A stretch of 64,000 bases of DNA, taken from Kitasatospora sp. SUK 42. GTDB taxonomy: Bacteria > Actinomycetota > Actinomycetes > Streptomycetales > Streptomycetaceae. Location: the NCBI RefSeq assembly GCF_015776785.2, contig NZ_LFMD02000003.1:1334330-1398329 (forward strand). Direction: 5' to 3'. Position 1 is the stretch's first letter, and each line of letters begins with the position of its first letter. Made by a program: the position numbers and the translations under genes. This document shows, one piece after another, positions 27,453 to 36,211 of this stretch. The notes beneath the pieces are model-generated. The model made no database searches. It was not told the origin of the DNA and saw nothing but the letters and a program-made list of their open reading frames with translations.

Positions 27453-28322
27453 CTACTCCAAGAAGAGCCCCCGGGCGGCCGCCGACTGCTCGATCGCCTC
27501 CAACCGGGCCTCCGCGCCCGGAAGTTCGTCGCACATGCTCTGCAGCAGCACCCGGCCGAGCATCATCGGCGCGCACGCGGTGTCGAAGACCAGCCCGGTG
27601 CCGACGGCGGCCGGCAGCATCAGGTCGGAGAGCTTGGCGACCGGCGAGAAGGCGCTGTCGGCCACGGTGAGCACGGTGAGCCCGCACTCCCGGGCCACCG
27701 CCAGGGCGTCCATCAGCTCCCGCGGGTAGCGCGGCAGCGCGAAGCACAGCAGCGCGGTGGCCCCGGCCGCGGTGGCCTGTTCCAGCCGGTCGGCGAGCAT
27801 GCTGCCGCCCTCGTCCAGCAGCCGGATGTCCGGGTGCACCTTGGCGGCGAAGTACGCGAAGCCTCGCGCCTGCGCCGAGGCGGCCCGCAGGCCGAGCACC
27901 GGCAGCGGGCGGGAGGCGGCGAGCAGTCGGGCGGCCCGGCTGATCGGCTCGGGGTCGGCGAGCAGGTCGGCGAGGTGGCGCAGGTGCTCGATCTCGGCGA
28001 GGACGGCCTGCTGGTGCTCGTTGCGCACCGCGTCGTCCGGGCTCTCCGGGGCCCCCGCCTCGCCGGCGCCGAGTTCGCGCAGCTGCTTGCGCAGCGCCGG
28101 GTAGCCGTCGTACCCGAGCGCGACCGCGAAGCGGGTGACGGAGGGTTGGCTGACCCCGGCGAGTTCGGCGACCTCGACGCTGGACAGGAACGGCGCCTCA
28201 CTGGCGTGCCGGACCAGCGAGTGCGCGATCCGGCGCTGGGTGGGCGTCAGCCGGTGGCCTTCGAACAACTGGAGCAGCCGGGCGGAGGGGCCGACGGCGC
28301 CGGCCTCGTCGGTGGCGGTCAT
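27453..28322 (-). CDS. MurR/RpiR-family regulator with SIS domain
   Basis: A 289-residue regulator. The N-terminal RpiR helix-turn-helix (LTPTQRRIAHSLVRHASEAPF, VEVAELAGVSQPSVTRFAVAL) spans about residues 28-80. The C-terminal SIS domain (LGLRAASAQARGFAYFAAKVH, ALLCFALPRYPRELMDAL) usually binds a phosphosugar or related ligand. ATG 28322 has GGAGGT about 6 bases upstream. Closeness to the hut genes suggests it controls histidine use, as RpiR proteins do in some actinomycetes, but it could equally govern sugar genes elsewhere. Confidence 0.88.
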   Translation of the reverse strand: MTATDEAGAVGPSARLLQLFEGHRLTPTQRRIAHSLVRHASEAPFLSSVEVAELAGVSQPSVTRFAVALGYDGYPALRKQLRELGAGEAGAPESPDDAVRNEHQQAVLAEIEHLRHLADLLADPEPISRAARLLAASRPLPVLGLRAASAQARGFAYFAAKVHPDIRLLDEGGSMLADRLEQATAAGATALLCFALPRYPRELMDALAVARECGLTVLTVADSAFSPVAKLSDLMLPAAVGTGLVFDTACAPMMLGRVLLQSMCDELPGAEARLEAIEQSAAARGLFLE

Positions 28323-28558
28323 CTGGTACCTCCGGATGCGAGCAGTTCGGACGACGACTGTGCAGCAGCGCGCCGCCACTGGCAAAAACGTCTCGTACGG
28401 CGGGACGCCCCATGAGACGTCCCGCGGATCGGACGGGGGCCCTGACGCGGGCCGGCCGCAGGGCCCGGCTCGGGGTAACCCTGATTTGTCCCTGAGCCCG
28501 CCCGGATTCCCCCCGCGAACGGATGGACCGGGCCCCACGGCGGCCTCACGCTGTTGCC

Positions 28559-28999
28559 ATGGACACTCGCCAGGACGACCTGCGGCGCGAGCTCGACGCC
28601 ACCCTGCAAGCCCGCAAGGAACTCGGCAAGGAGTACGAGGACGAACTCGTCGACTCCTTCCTGAAGCGGCTCGACTCCCGTCTGGACACCCGGGTGGACC
28701 GCGCGCTGGCCGAGCGGGTGGACGACTACGCGCCCTCCTACCGGGACCGCGACTACCGGGACCGCGACCGGGGCCGCCCCCGCCGTGGCGGGTGGACCCC
28801 CGGCCGGGCCGGCAACCGGCTGGCGGTGATCTCGCTGGCCCTGGGCATCCCGCTGACCGCGATCGCGAGCAGCCCCGAGAGCGGCGGCTTCGCCGGCCTG
28901 CTGGCCTGCTGGGCGGGCATCGTCGGGGTCAACTTCGCCGCCGCGCTGGGCAACCGCCGCGACCGCGAGGAGCGCCGGCCGCGGAGCGACTGGGACTGA
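28559..28999 (+). CDS. hypothetical membrane protein with charged N-terminal helix
   Basis: A 146-residue protein: a strongly charged, probably helical N-terminus (RRELDATLQARKELGKEYED), an Arg/Asp-rich linker with RDRDYRDRDRGR repeats, and two hydrophobic segments (about residues 82-98 and 105-127) separated by SSPESGG. Such proteins are common in Streptomyces and unnamed. ATG 28559 is chosen; an upstream in-frame start would add an unlikely leader. It stands alone, convergent with hutH. Confidence 0.75.
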   Translation: MDTRQDDLRRELDATLQARKELGKEYEDELVDSFLKRLDSRLDTRVDRALAERVDDYAPSYRDRDYRDRDRGRPRRGGWTPGRAGNRLAVISLALGIPLTAIASSPESGGFAGLLACWAGIVGVNFAAALGNRRDREERRPRSDWD

Positions 29000-29061
29000 A
29001 TCCCGGTCGCCCCGCGCCCCGGACGACTCCGACGCGGACGCCTTCAACACAGACGAACGCC

Positions 29062-30645
29062 TCAGGCCAGCGGCCCGGTGACCCGCTCCACCGCCCGCAC
29101 CAGCTCGCCGGAGGCGACCAGCACGGCGGCGGACTCCAGGTCCGGCGAGAGGAAGCGGTCCCGGCCGGCGCCGCCGACCCCCGCCTCGCGGGCGGCGGCC
29201 AGCGCGGCCGCGGTGGCCGGCGCCAGCTTGACCTCCCCGTCGGCCTGCTGCCGGATCTCCAGCGCGCGGGCGGCGGCGGTCAGTTCGACGGCGAGGATCC
29301 GGCCCAGGTTCTCCACCGACTGGCGCAGCTTGCGGGCGGCCGACCAGCCCATCGACACGTGGTCCTCCTGCATCGCGGAGGACGGGATCGAGTCGACCGA
29401 GGCGGGCACGGCGAGCCGCTTGTTCTCGCTGACCAGCGCGGCCTGGGTGTACTGGGCGATCATCAGACCGGAGTCCACGCCCGGGTCGTCGGCCAGGAAC
29501 GCGGGCAGGCCGTGCGAGCGGGCCTTGTCCAGCAGCCGGTCGGTGCGGCGCTCGGCGATCGAGCCGAGGTCGGCGGCGGCGATGGCGAGGAAGTCCAGCA
29601 CGTACGCGACCGGGGCGCCGTGGAAGTTGCCGTTGGACTCGACCCGGCCGTCCGGCAGCACCACCGGGTTGTCCACCGAGGCGGCCAGCTCGCGCGAGGC
29701 GACCAGCTGGGCGTGCGCCAGGGTGTCCCGGCCGGCCCCGGCGACCTGCGGGGCGCAGCGGATCGAGTACGCGTCCTGGACCCGCGGGGCGTCGTCCTGG
29801 TGATGGCCGGTGAGGCCGGAGTCCTTCAGTACCGCCAGCATGTTGGCGGCGCTCAGCGCCTGGCCCGGGTGCGGGCGGATCGGGGCGTGCAGCTCGGGGG
29901 CGAGCACCTTGTCGGTGCCGAGCAGCGCCTCCAGGGTCATCGCGGCGGTGATGTCGGCGGTGGTGAACAGCCGCTGCAGGTCGGCGATGGCCATCACCAG
30001 CATGCCGAGCATGCCGTCGGTGCCGTTGATGAGGGCCAGGCCCTCCTTCTCCAGCAGTTCGACCGGCTCGATCCCGGCGGCGGCGAGCAGTTCGGCGACG
30101 GGCTTCTCCACCCCGTCCGGGCCGGTGGCGGTGCCCTCGCCCATCAGCACCAGCGCGCAGTGCGACAGCGGCGCGAGGTCGCCGGAGCAGCCGAGCGAGC
30201 CGAACTCCCGGACGACGGGGGTGATGCCCGCGTTGAGCAGGGCGGCCATGGTCTGCGCGACCAGCGGCCGTACGCCGGTGCGGCCGGAGGCCAGCGTCTT
30301 CATCCGCAGGAACATCAGCGCGCGGACCACCTCGCGCTCGACCGCCGGCCCCATGCCGGCCGCGTGCGAGCGCACCAGCGAGCGCTGGAGCTGGGCGCGC
30401 AGCTCGGGGCTGATGTGCCGGACGGCGAGGGCGCCGAAGCCGGTCGACACGCCGTAGACGGGGCGCGGCTCGGCCGCGAGGGCGTCGATCCGCGCGCGGG
30501 CGGCCGCCATCTCGGCGAGCGCGTCGGGACCGATCTCGACCCGGGCGTTGCCCCGGGCGACGGCCAGCACGTCCTCCGCGCTGACGTCGGCCTTGCCGAC
30601 CTGGACCAGCGGAGCGTCGGGGGCCACAGCACTGTGCATATCCAT
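29062..30645 (-). CDS. hutH: histidine ammonia-lyase
   Basis: A 527-residue lyase that removes ammonia from L-histidine to give urocanate, the first step of the hut pathway. YGVSTGFGAL and FGSLGCSGDLAPLSHCALVLMGEG mark the active site. The MIO-forming tripeptide reads Cys153-Ser-Gly instead of the textbook Ala-Ser-Gly. NGTDGMLG, QDAYSIRCAPQ and the C-terminal QEDHVSMGW also fit. ATG 30645 (MDMHSAV) is chosen; ATG 30639 is equally possible and no clear ribosome site precedes either, so the transcript may be leaderless. It is split from hutU-hutI by 2.2 kb. Confidence 0.95.
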   Translation of the reverse strand: MDMHSAVAPDAPLVQVGKADVSAEDVLAVARGNARVEIGPDALAEMAAARARIDALAAEPRPVYGVSTGFGALAVRHISPELRAQLQRSLVRSHAAGMGPAVEREVVRALMFLRMKTLASGRTGVRPLVAQTMAALLNAGITPVVREFGSLGCSGDLAPLSHCALVLMGEGTATGPDGVEKPVAELLAAAGIEPVELLEKEGLALINGTDGMLGMLVMAIADLQRLFTTADITAAMTLEALLGTDKVLAPELHAPIRPHPGQALSAANMLAVLKDSGLTGHHQDDAPRVQDAYSIRCAPQVAGAGRDTLAHAQLVASRELAASVDNPVVLPDGRVESNGNFHGAPVAYVLDFLAIAAADLGSIAERRTDRLLDKARSHGLPAFLADDPGVDSGLMIAQYTQAALVSENKRLAVPASVDSIPSSAMQEDHVSMGWSAARKLRQSVENLGRILAVELTAAARALEIRQQADGEVKLAPATAAALAAAREAGVGGAGRDRFLSPDLESAAVLVASGELVRAVERVTGPLA

Positions 30646-30763
30646 ATACACAATCACAGCAGGTGAATGAAGATATGACAACAGCTGCCCGTCATCCGGA
30701 TTCTCCGCCGGCCGGGTCGGCGCCGCACCGCCGCCCCCTCCCCCGCGCGCCCGCCGCCCTCCC

Positions 30764-31966
30764 CTACGCCCCCAGCTCGGCCTCGATCAGGTCGACGGCC
30801 CGCCGGGTGCCGCCCTCGGCCCGGCCGGCGGCGGACAGGACCTTCAGCCGCTCGGCCACCGCGGGATCCCCGGTCAGCTCCAGCAGGGCGGCGCGCAGCG
30901 CCTCCGCGGTGGCCTGCCCGGTGTCCAGCCGGCGGGCGACGCCGAGGCCGACCAGGGCGTCCGCGTTGGCGAACTGGTCGGCGGCCTGCGGCACCGCGAT
31001 CATCGGCACCGCGTGGAACAGCCCCTCGCTGGAGCCGCCCATGCCCGCGTGGGTGACGAAGGCGTCCGCCTGGGCGAGCACGGACAGCTGCGGCACCCAG
31101 CGGTGCACCTCGACGGTGTCCGGCAGCTCGCCCAGCTCGGCCTCGTCGGTGTGCGCGCCGATCTGCAGCACGGTGTGCCAGCCCGGCAGGTCGCCGAAGG
31201 CCTGGACGCAGGCCCGGTAGAACGCGGGCTGGTGGGTGAACGCCGAGCCCAGCGAGACCAGCAGCACCTTCTCGGCGCCGTCCGGCCGCTGCCACCGCCC
31301 CTGGTGGGCCCGGTCGCCGAAGCAGGGGCCGACGAAGGTCACGCGCCGCCCGTCCACCCGGTCCGCGTTGGGCTGCAGGGCGCGCGGGATGAGCGCGATC
31401 GACCGCTCGGGGCGGCCCTTGAAGGCGTCCACGTCGCGCTGCACCGCGCCGGCCCCGGCCAGCCAGTCGGCGAACCGGCGGTAGTGCTCGGCCCCGCCGG
31501 GCGCCTTGCGGACCGCCTCGAAGACCTCCGGGAAGTCCTGCTCGAAGCCGTCCCAGCCGACGTACGTGGGCGACAGCTGCACCACCGGCACGCCCAGCCG
31601 CTCGCCGAGCGCCCGCCCGGCGAAGGCGCCGATGTCGCCGAGCACCAGGTCGGGCCGGTCCGCGCCCTCGGCGAAGCGCTCCAGCAGGACGGGCCACATG
31701 GCCAGCGCGTCGTCCAGGAACAGCTCCTGCAGCGCCACCGGCTCCTCCACCCAGCCCTCGGTGGAGGTGTGCAGCGGCAGCGCCGACGGGTACGGGACGA
31801 AGGCGGCGCCGGTGGACTCGATCACCTCCCGGAAGGACTCGTGGTTGACGTAGCTCACCCGGTGGCCCCGGGCGACGAGCTCGGCGATCACGGCCAGGCT
31901 GGGGTTGACGTGCCCGTGGGCCGGGATGGAGACCATCAGAACGTGTGCGGGGCGGGGTCGGGTCAT
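30764..31966 (-). CDS. MGT/OleD-type macrolide glycosyltransferase
   Basis: A 400-residue GT-B glycosyltransferase like the macrolide-inactivating Mgt and OleD enzymes, which add glucose to drugs and other acceptors with UDP-glucose. The N-terminal acceptor domain begins HVLMVSIPAHGHVNPSLAVI (catalytic His in AHGHVNP). The C-terminal nucleotide-sugar motif is HRWVPQLSVLAQADAFVTHAGMGG with VPQAADQFANA. ATG 31966 has GGAGGT 6 bases upstream. It is divergent from a TetR gene with palindromes between them, so drug-inducible self-protection is plausible. The natural acceptor is unknown. Confidence 0.92.
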   Translation of the reverse strand: MTRPRPAHVLMVSIPAHGHVNPSLAVIAELVARGHRVSYVNHESFREVIESTGAAFVPYPSALPLHTSTEGWVEEPVALQELFLDDALAMWPVLLERFAEGADRPDLVLGDIGAFAGRALGERLGVPVVQLSPTYVGWDGFEQDFPEVFEAVRKAPGGAEHYRRFADWLAGAGAVQRDVDAFKGRPERSIALIPRALQPNADRVDGRRVTFVGPCFGDRAHQGRWQRPDGAEKVLLVSLGSAFTHQPAFYRACVQAFGDLPGWHTVLQIGAHTDEAELGELPDTVEVHRWVPQLSVLAQADAFVTHAGMGGSSEGLFHAVPMIAVPQAADQFANADALVGLGVARRLDTGQATAEALRAALLELTGDPAVAERLKVLSAAGRAEGGTRRAVDLIEAELGA

Positions 31967-31990
31967 GGGACACCTCCGGGGATCGCGAAT

Positions 31991-32045
31991 GAGACGAGAC
32001 GTTACGTCTCGCCGTTCGATGTGACAAGACGATACGTCTCGTCTC
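31991..32045. promoter_or_regulatory. paired inverted operators between glycosyltransferase and TetR genes
   Basis: GAGACGAGACGTTACGTCTC (31991-32010) and AAGACGATACGTCTCGTCTC (32026-32045) are inverted copies of each other at 17 of 20 positions. The left copy contains a perfect 7-1-7 palindrome (31996-32010). They lie in the 103-bp divergent promoter region, the usual place for TetR binding. Each palindrome is within 50 bases of one start codon. Confidence 0.75.
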
Positions 32046-32069
32046 AATGGCGTGCATAGAATTTCCGAC

Positions 32070-32693
32070 ATGGCCCCCAGAACCGCCCCCGACCCCGCCC
32101 GGCGCAGCGAACGCGCACGCTCCGCCGTCCTCGCCGCCGCGTACGAACTCGTCTCCGAGGTCGGCTTCGGTCGGCTCACCATCGAGGCGATCGCCGCCCG
32201 GGCCGGAGTCGGCAAGCAGACCATCTACCGCTGGTGGCCCTCCAAGGGCGCGGTGGTCTTCGACGCCTTCCTCGCCGCCAACGGGCGCCAGGACGGCGAC
32301 TTCTCCCTCCCCGACAGCGGCGACCTCGGCGCCGACCTGCGGATCGTCCTGCGGCTCAGCGCCGACGACCTCACCGACCCCACGCTCGACCGCACCTACC
32401 GCGCCATCAACGCCGAGGTGCTGGGCGACCCCGCGGTGCAGGCCGAGTACCGCACCCGGCTGCTGGACCCCCTGCTGAACGTCACCCGCGACCGCCTCCG
32501 CAGCGCCCGCGAGGCCGGCCAGCTCGCCCCCGACACCGACCTCGACTTCGCCGTCGAGCTCCTCTACGGCCCGCTGTACTACCGCTGGCTGCACCAACTC
32601 GGCCCGGTCGACCACGACTTCACCGACCGCCTGGTCGACGCCGTCCTGCGCGCCCTCAACCCGCCCGCGGCCCACGGCCGTTCCGGCGCCTGA
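32070..32693 (+). CDS. TetR-family transcriptional regulator
   Basis: A 207-residue repressor-type protein. The N-terminal helix-turn-helix (AAYELVSEVGFGRLTIEAIA, RAGVGKQTIYRWWPSKGAV) spans residues about 18-63. The C-terminal ligand domain has the LYGPLYYRWLHQLGP segment typical of the TetR_C_16-like group. ATG 32070 gives the normal start. It is divergent from the macrolide-type glycosyltransferase and most likely represses it and itself through the paired palindromes between them. Ligand unknown. Confidence 0.93.
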   Translation: MAPRTAPDPARRSERARSAVLAAAYELVSEVGFGRLTIEAIAARAGVGKQTIYRWWPSKGAVVFDAFLAANGRQDGDFSLPDSGDLGADLRIVLRLSADDLTDPTLDRTYRAINAEVLGDPAVQAEYRTRLLDPLLNVTRDRLRSAREAGQLAPDTDLDFAVELLYGPLYYRWLHQLGPVDHDFTDRLVDAVLRALNPPAAHGRSGA

Positions 32694-32736
32694 CCGCGTA
32701 CGGCCTCCGTACACGCGCCCCCGTCAAGCCGGTTCG

Positions 32737-32816
32737 GACCAGCGGCGACTCAGACCACGGGCGGCTCAGACCACGGGCCGCCCAGACCAGCGGCGGCTCA
32801 GACCACGGGCGGCGAG
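32737..32816. repeat. five 16-bp tandem repeats at the 3' end of the GGDEF gene
   Basis: Five consecutive 16-base units (starts 32737, 32753, 32769, 32785, 32801), each beginning GACCA(C/G) and ending near CTCA or a variant, lie between tetR and the GGDEF gene. The last unit overlaps the final codons of that gene. The unit includes the TCTGA of the stop on the reverse strand, so the array looks grown by duplication of the gene end. Confidence 0.75.
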
Positions 32817-34615
32817 GCCGGTCCGGCCAGCGCCACCGCGACCAGCGCCCGCATCGCGCACGCCGCCTGCCCCAGCGGCAGCGTGGCGTCGTCCGCGAAC
32901 AGCTCGACCAGCCAGCCGCCCGCCGGGTTCTGCCCGCCCGCCGCGACCATGCCCCGGTAGCCGGAGACCACCAGCATGGCCTCCTCGGCCGGGTCGTTGC
33001 CCGCCGCGCCGGCCCGCAGCGCGAAGCCGCCGCCGCGCACCGCCCGCCGGGTCATCGGGTAGTGGCGCAGGTCGAAGATGGCGTCGGGGGCCTCGATCTG
33101 GGCGCGCTGGGTCTCGGCCCGGACGCTCCTGGGGCCGCTGGTCATCCGGTAGACCGCGTGCTGGGCGGTACGCATCAGCTGCGAGCCGGGCGGGACGTAC
33201 GAGACCCACCAGCCGACCGCGTCCAGCAGCCGGGCGGCGGTCTCGGCGACGACGACCAGCTTGCCGAGGGTGTCGGCGGGGTGGACGGTCCGGGCGGCCG
33301 CGGCCTGGTCGAGCGAGGCGAGGACGGCGGTGAGCAGCTGCCCCGGGTCGGCGCTGTGGGCGGCGCCGCGGAAGCGCCGCCGGTCGGCCGCGCCCGCCCG
33401 GCCACCGGGCCCGCGGCGGCCGTCGGCGCGGTGGTGCGGGTCCGCGGCGTCGGCGAGCAGCACGGTGGGATCGGGCGAGAAGCCGGGGCCGTGGCTGCGC
33501 CCGGCGACCACCGGGTGGGCGGCGCGGGCGGCCTTGGCGCGGTACTGGGCGGCGTCGGCGAGCCGGAAGAGCCGGTCGGGGGTGGTGACCGGCCCGATGG
33601 AGTCCCCGGTGGAGGCGACGCCGCAGGCGACCCCCTCACCCTCGGACAGCGCGAGCGCCCGGGCGCACAGCTCCTCGGCGGCGGCGACCACCTCGTCGGC
33701 CTTCTGACCCTCCACCAGCAGGCAGAACTCGTCCCCGCCGAGCCGGGCCGCGAGCGAGCCCGGCAGCTTGGCGGCGGCCAGCGACAGCTGGTGCGCGAAG
33801 CGCTCCAGCAGCCGGTCGCCCACCTCGTGGCCGAGCTCGTCGTTGACCCGCTTCAGCCCGTTGACGTCGCAGACCACCAGCGAGACCACGGTGTTGTTCC
33901 GGTTGTGCGCCTCCAGCGCGCTCTCCAGCCGGGCGTCGACCGCGCGCCGGTTGGCCAGGCCGGTGAGCGGGTCGGTGAAGGCGAGCCGGCGCAGGTCGGC
34001 GAGGCGCTCGGTCTGGGCGAGCCCGGCCGAGATCTGGGCCGCGAGCAGGGTCGCGTAGTCGGCGTCGGCCTCGGTGAACTCCGGCATCCCGACCGACCGG
34101 GCGAGGTACAGCTCGCCCCAGGCCTGCCCGTGCAGCACGATCGGCGCGACCACGCAGCAGGCCCGCCCGCGCCGGCGCAGCGCCGCGGCGCGTTCCTGGC
34201 AGTACGCGCCGGCGGTCGGGTGCGCGTGGCCGGCGTGCGGTTCGACGTTCTCGGCGGTCTGCAACCAGGCGCGCGGCAGGCGCCCGGTGGTCCAGCGCTC
34301 GTCCAGGTAGGTGACGATCTCCGGGAAGTCCGCGACCGGGTACGACTCGTCCTCCGGCAGCTCCTCCTCGCCGGGGGCGAGCTCCCCGTGGTTGACCAGC
34401 ACCCGCAGCCGGCCGGACTCGCGGTCCCAGACCGAGACCGCGGCCATGGTGGCGCCGAGCGACTCGGTGGCCCGGACGGCGGCGGCCCGGACGGCTTCCA
34501 GCGGGGAGAGGGCTCCGGCCATGTCCTGGGCGAGGTCGACCACCGACTGCAACCGCAGGTCGGGCAGCGGGTCGGGGTGGCGCGAGCCCTCGCAGTCGCA
34601 GCTGCGGTCCGTCAT
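32798..34615 (-). CDS. GAF-GGDEF diguanylate cyclase-like protein
   Basis: A 605-residue protein. A GAF-like sensor domain spans about residues 30-200. The GGDEF domain spans about 205-370, with DPLTGLANRR, the metal site CDVNGLKRVNDELGHEVGD and an intact GGDEF (293-297), so c-di-GMP synthesis is likely. No RxxD inhibitory site precedes the motif. The remaining 230 residues form an Ala-rich C-terminal domain of unknown type. ATG 34615 is used (GAGG 6 bases upstream). There is no membrane segment. In Streptomyces, c-di-GMP acts through BldD to time development. The adenylate cyclase gene lies just upstream on the same strand. Confidence 0.9.
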   Translation of the reverse strand: MTDRSCDCEGSRHPDPLPDLRLQSVVDLAQDMAGALSPLEAVRAAAVRATESLGATMAAVSVWDRESGRLRVLVNHGELAPGEEELPEDESYPVADFPEIVTYLDERWTTGRLPRAWLQTAENVEPHAGHAHPTAGAYCQERAAALRRRGRACCVVAPIVLHGQAWGELYLARSVGMPEFTEADADYATLLAAQISAGLAQTERLADLRRLAFTDPLTGLANRRAVDARLESALEAHNRNNTVVSLVVCDVNGLKRVNDELGHEVGDRLLERFAHQLSLAAAKLPGSLAARLGGDEFCLLVEGQKADEVVAAAEELCARALALSEGEGVACGVASTGDSIGPVTTPDRLFRLADAAQYRAKAARAAHPVVAGRSHGPGFSPDPTVLLADAADPHHRADGRRGPGGRAGAADRRRFRGAAHSADPGQLLTAVLASLDQAAAARTVHPADTLGKLVVVAETAARLLDAVGWWVSYVPPGSQLMRTAQHAVYRMTSGPRSVRAETQRAQIEAPDAIFDLRHYPMTRRAVRGGGFALRAGAAGNDPAEEAMLVVSGYRGMVAAGGQNPAGGWLVELFADDATLPLGQAACAMRALVAVALAGPASPPVV

Positions 34616-34916
34616 GATCGCCTCACTGCCCACCGGCTCGCCTCGCTCCCTGTGCTCGGTCCTGCCAGACCCCCACGTGGGCCACAGGCCCCGGACCGGC
34701 CGCACCCGTCCGGCCGCTTGCACCAAGACTATGGCGGTTTCGTTCGGTTATGCCCCGTTTGCGCCGAGATACGTCGACAGAACGTACGACTTTCAATCGT
34801 TCGGCCACTCGGAGAAGGCACTCGGAGAAGGTGCCCGGACAGGGCACCCGGAGAACACGCCGCAAGGAACACGCCCCGGGAAGGACCTCCCGAAGCGGCG
34901 CGCCCCCCGCCCGCCC
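34616..34916. other. 301-bp intergenic region between adenylate cyclase and GGDEF genes
   Basis: No gene is seen. A direct repeat ACTCGGAGAAGG occurs twice in tandem (about 34807-34830). A small 7-bp hairpin (34830-34836 / 34842-34848) could end the cyclase transcript. The stretch 34720-34800 is more AT-rich and probably carries the GGDEF gene promoter. Confidence 0.5.
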
Positions 34917-36065
34917 CTACTCCGTCTTCAGCCGCCGCGACAGCAGCCACGGCTCGACCAGCCCCAGCCCCCGCACCGGCCGCCGCCACATCGGCTGCAG
35001 GTGGAAGCGCGCCCCCGCCTCCGGCCCCGGCAGCGGCAGCCCCGAGGCCGGCATCCCGGCCGCCGCCGACAGCGCCTCCGCCAGGCCGGGCCCCTCCGAG
35101 TCGGCCGGGGCGACGCTGCCGTTGTGCTCCAGCGCGGCGGCGAACTCGCCGTCGATCAGCACCGCGTCCTTGGGCGCGATCGAGGTGAGCCGGCTGGCCA
35201 GGTTCACCGTGGTGCCGAAGACGTCGCCCATCCGCTGGGTGACGGTGCCGAAGGCCATGCCGACCCGCAGCGCCGGGATGGTGTCGTCCTCGGCCAGCGC
35301 CTCGATCAGGCTGAGCGCGATCTCGGCGGCGGTGGACGGGTCCTCGGAGACGTAGAGGATCTCGTCGCCGAGGGTCTTGATCACCCGGCCGCCCTGTCCG
35401 ACGATCAGGTCGGAGCAGGTGTTCTCGAAGGTCTCGACCAGCTCGCCGAGCTCCTCCTCCTCCAGCCGCCGCGACAGCCGGGTGAAGCCGACCAGGTCCG
35501 CGAAGCCGACCGCGAGCCGGCCGCTGGTGATCTCGTTGTCCTCGGCCGCCTGCACCACCCGGCCGGTGACGGCGGCCAGTTGGCGCCGCCAGACGTACAC
35601 CAGGAACTGCTCCAGTTCCGGCAGCAGCAGCTCGACCAGCGGGTACGCGACGTCGGCGCGGGTCAGCCCGGGCTCGGCGGACTGGGTGAGGTTCTCCAGG
35701 AAGGTGTCCATCTGCCAGCCGGCCAGCCGGGCCGTGGTCTGGCCGGTGGAGCGGGCCACCTGGATCGCCATCGACTCGCTCAGCAGCCCGGACTCGACCA
35801 GCCCGGCGAGCCGCCGCAGCGCGATCACGTCGCCGTCGGTGAGCGCCCGGGACTGGCCGATGTCGGGGAAGCCCATGGCCCGCCAGAAGCGGGTGGCCAG
35901 CTCCATCGGGACGTCGGCGGCGCGCGCGGCCTGGTACGGGGTGTAGCGGCGTGGCGCGTCCAGGATCAGGCGTTCGAGTTCGAGCGCGACCGTGGGGTCG
36001 TGGCCGCCCGCCGTCCCGCTGCTGCCGTCCTCTGCCACCGGTCCGTCCCCGTGCGGTTGCCGCAC
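34917..36065 (-). CDS. cya: class III adenylate cyclase
   Basis: A 382-residue cytosolic adenylate cyclase; the S. coelicolor enzyme Cya has nearly the same length. The N-terminal part (residues about 35-150) looks like a helix-turn-helix/MerR-like regulatory region (YTPYQAARAADVPMELATRFW). The catalytic domain has FADLVGFTRLSRRLE (first metal Asp), VIKTLGDEILYV (second metal Asp), GMAFG and DVFGTTVNLASRLTSIA. GTG 36065 is the likely start. cAMP influences germination and antibiotic production in Streptomyces. It is separated from the GGDEF gene by 301 bases. Confidence 0.93.
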   Translation of the reverse strand: MRQPHGDGPVAEDGSSGTAGGHDPTVALELERLILDAPRRYTPYQAARAADVPMELATRFWRAMGFPDIGQSRALTDGDVIALRRLAGLVESGLLSESMAIQVARSTGQTTARLAGWQMDTFLENLTQSAEPGLTRADVAYPLVELLLPELEQFLVYVWRRQLAAVTGRVVQAAEDNEITSGRLAVGFADLVGFTRLSRRLEEEELGELVETFENTCSDLIVGQGGRVIKTLGDEILYVSEDPSTAAEIALSLIEALAEDDTIPALRVGMAFGTVTQRMGDVFGTTVNLASRLTSIAPKDAVLIDGEFAAALEHNGSVAPADSEGPGLAEALSAAAGMPASGLPLPGPEAGARFHLQPMWRRPVRGLGLVEPWLLSRRLKTE

Positions 36066-36211
36066 TTGCCTCGTGTCCTACCTGTCCGGGCGCGCCGTCC
36101 GCCACCCGGGCGGACAGTGGCGCGCCTCACACCGCTGCCAGGTGGAATGTTCGCACGGAATCGCTCGATCCGGAGCATCCGCCCGGGTCAAGGAGAGGTG
36201 AAGACTGCCGT

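Noticed and set aside
31991..32045. CRISPR-like repeats
   Set aside because: Only two inverted copies separated by 15 bases; operator geometry, not an array. No CRISPR array seen anywhere in the window.
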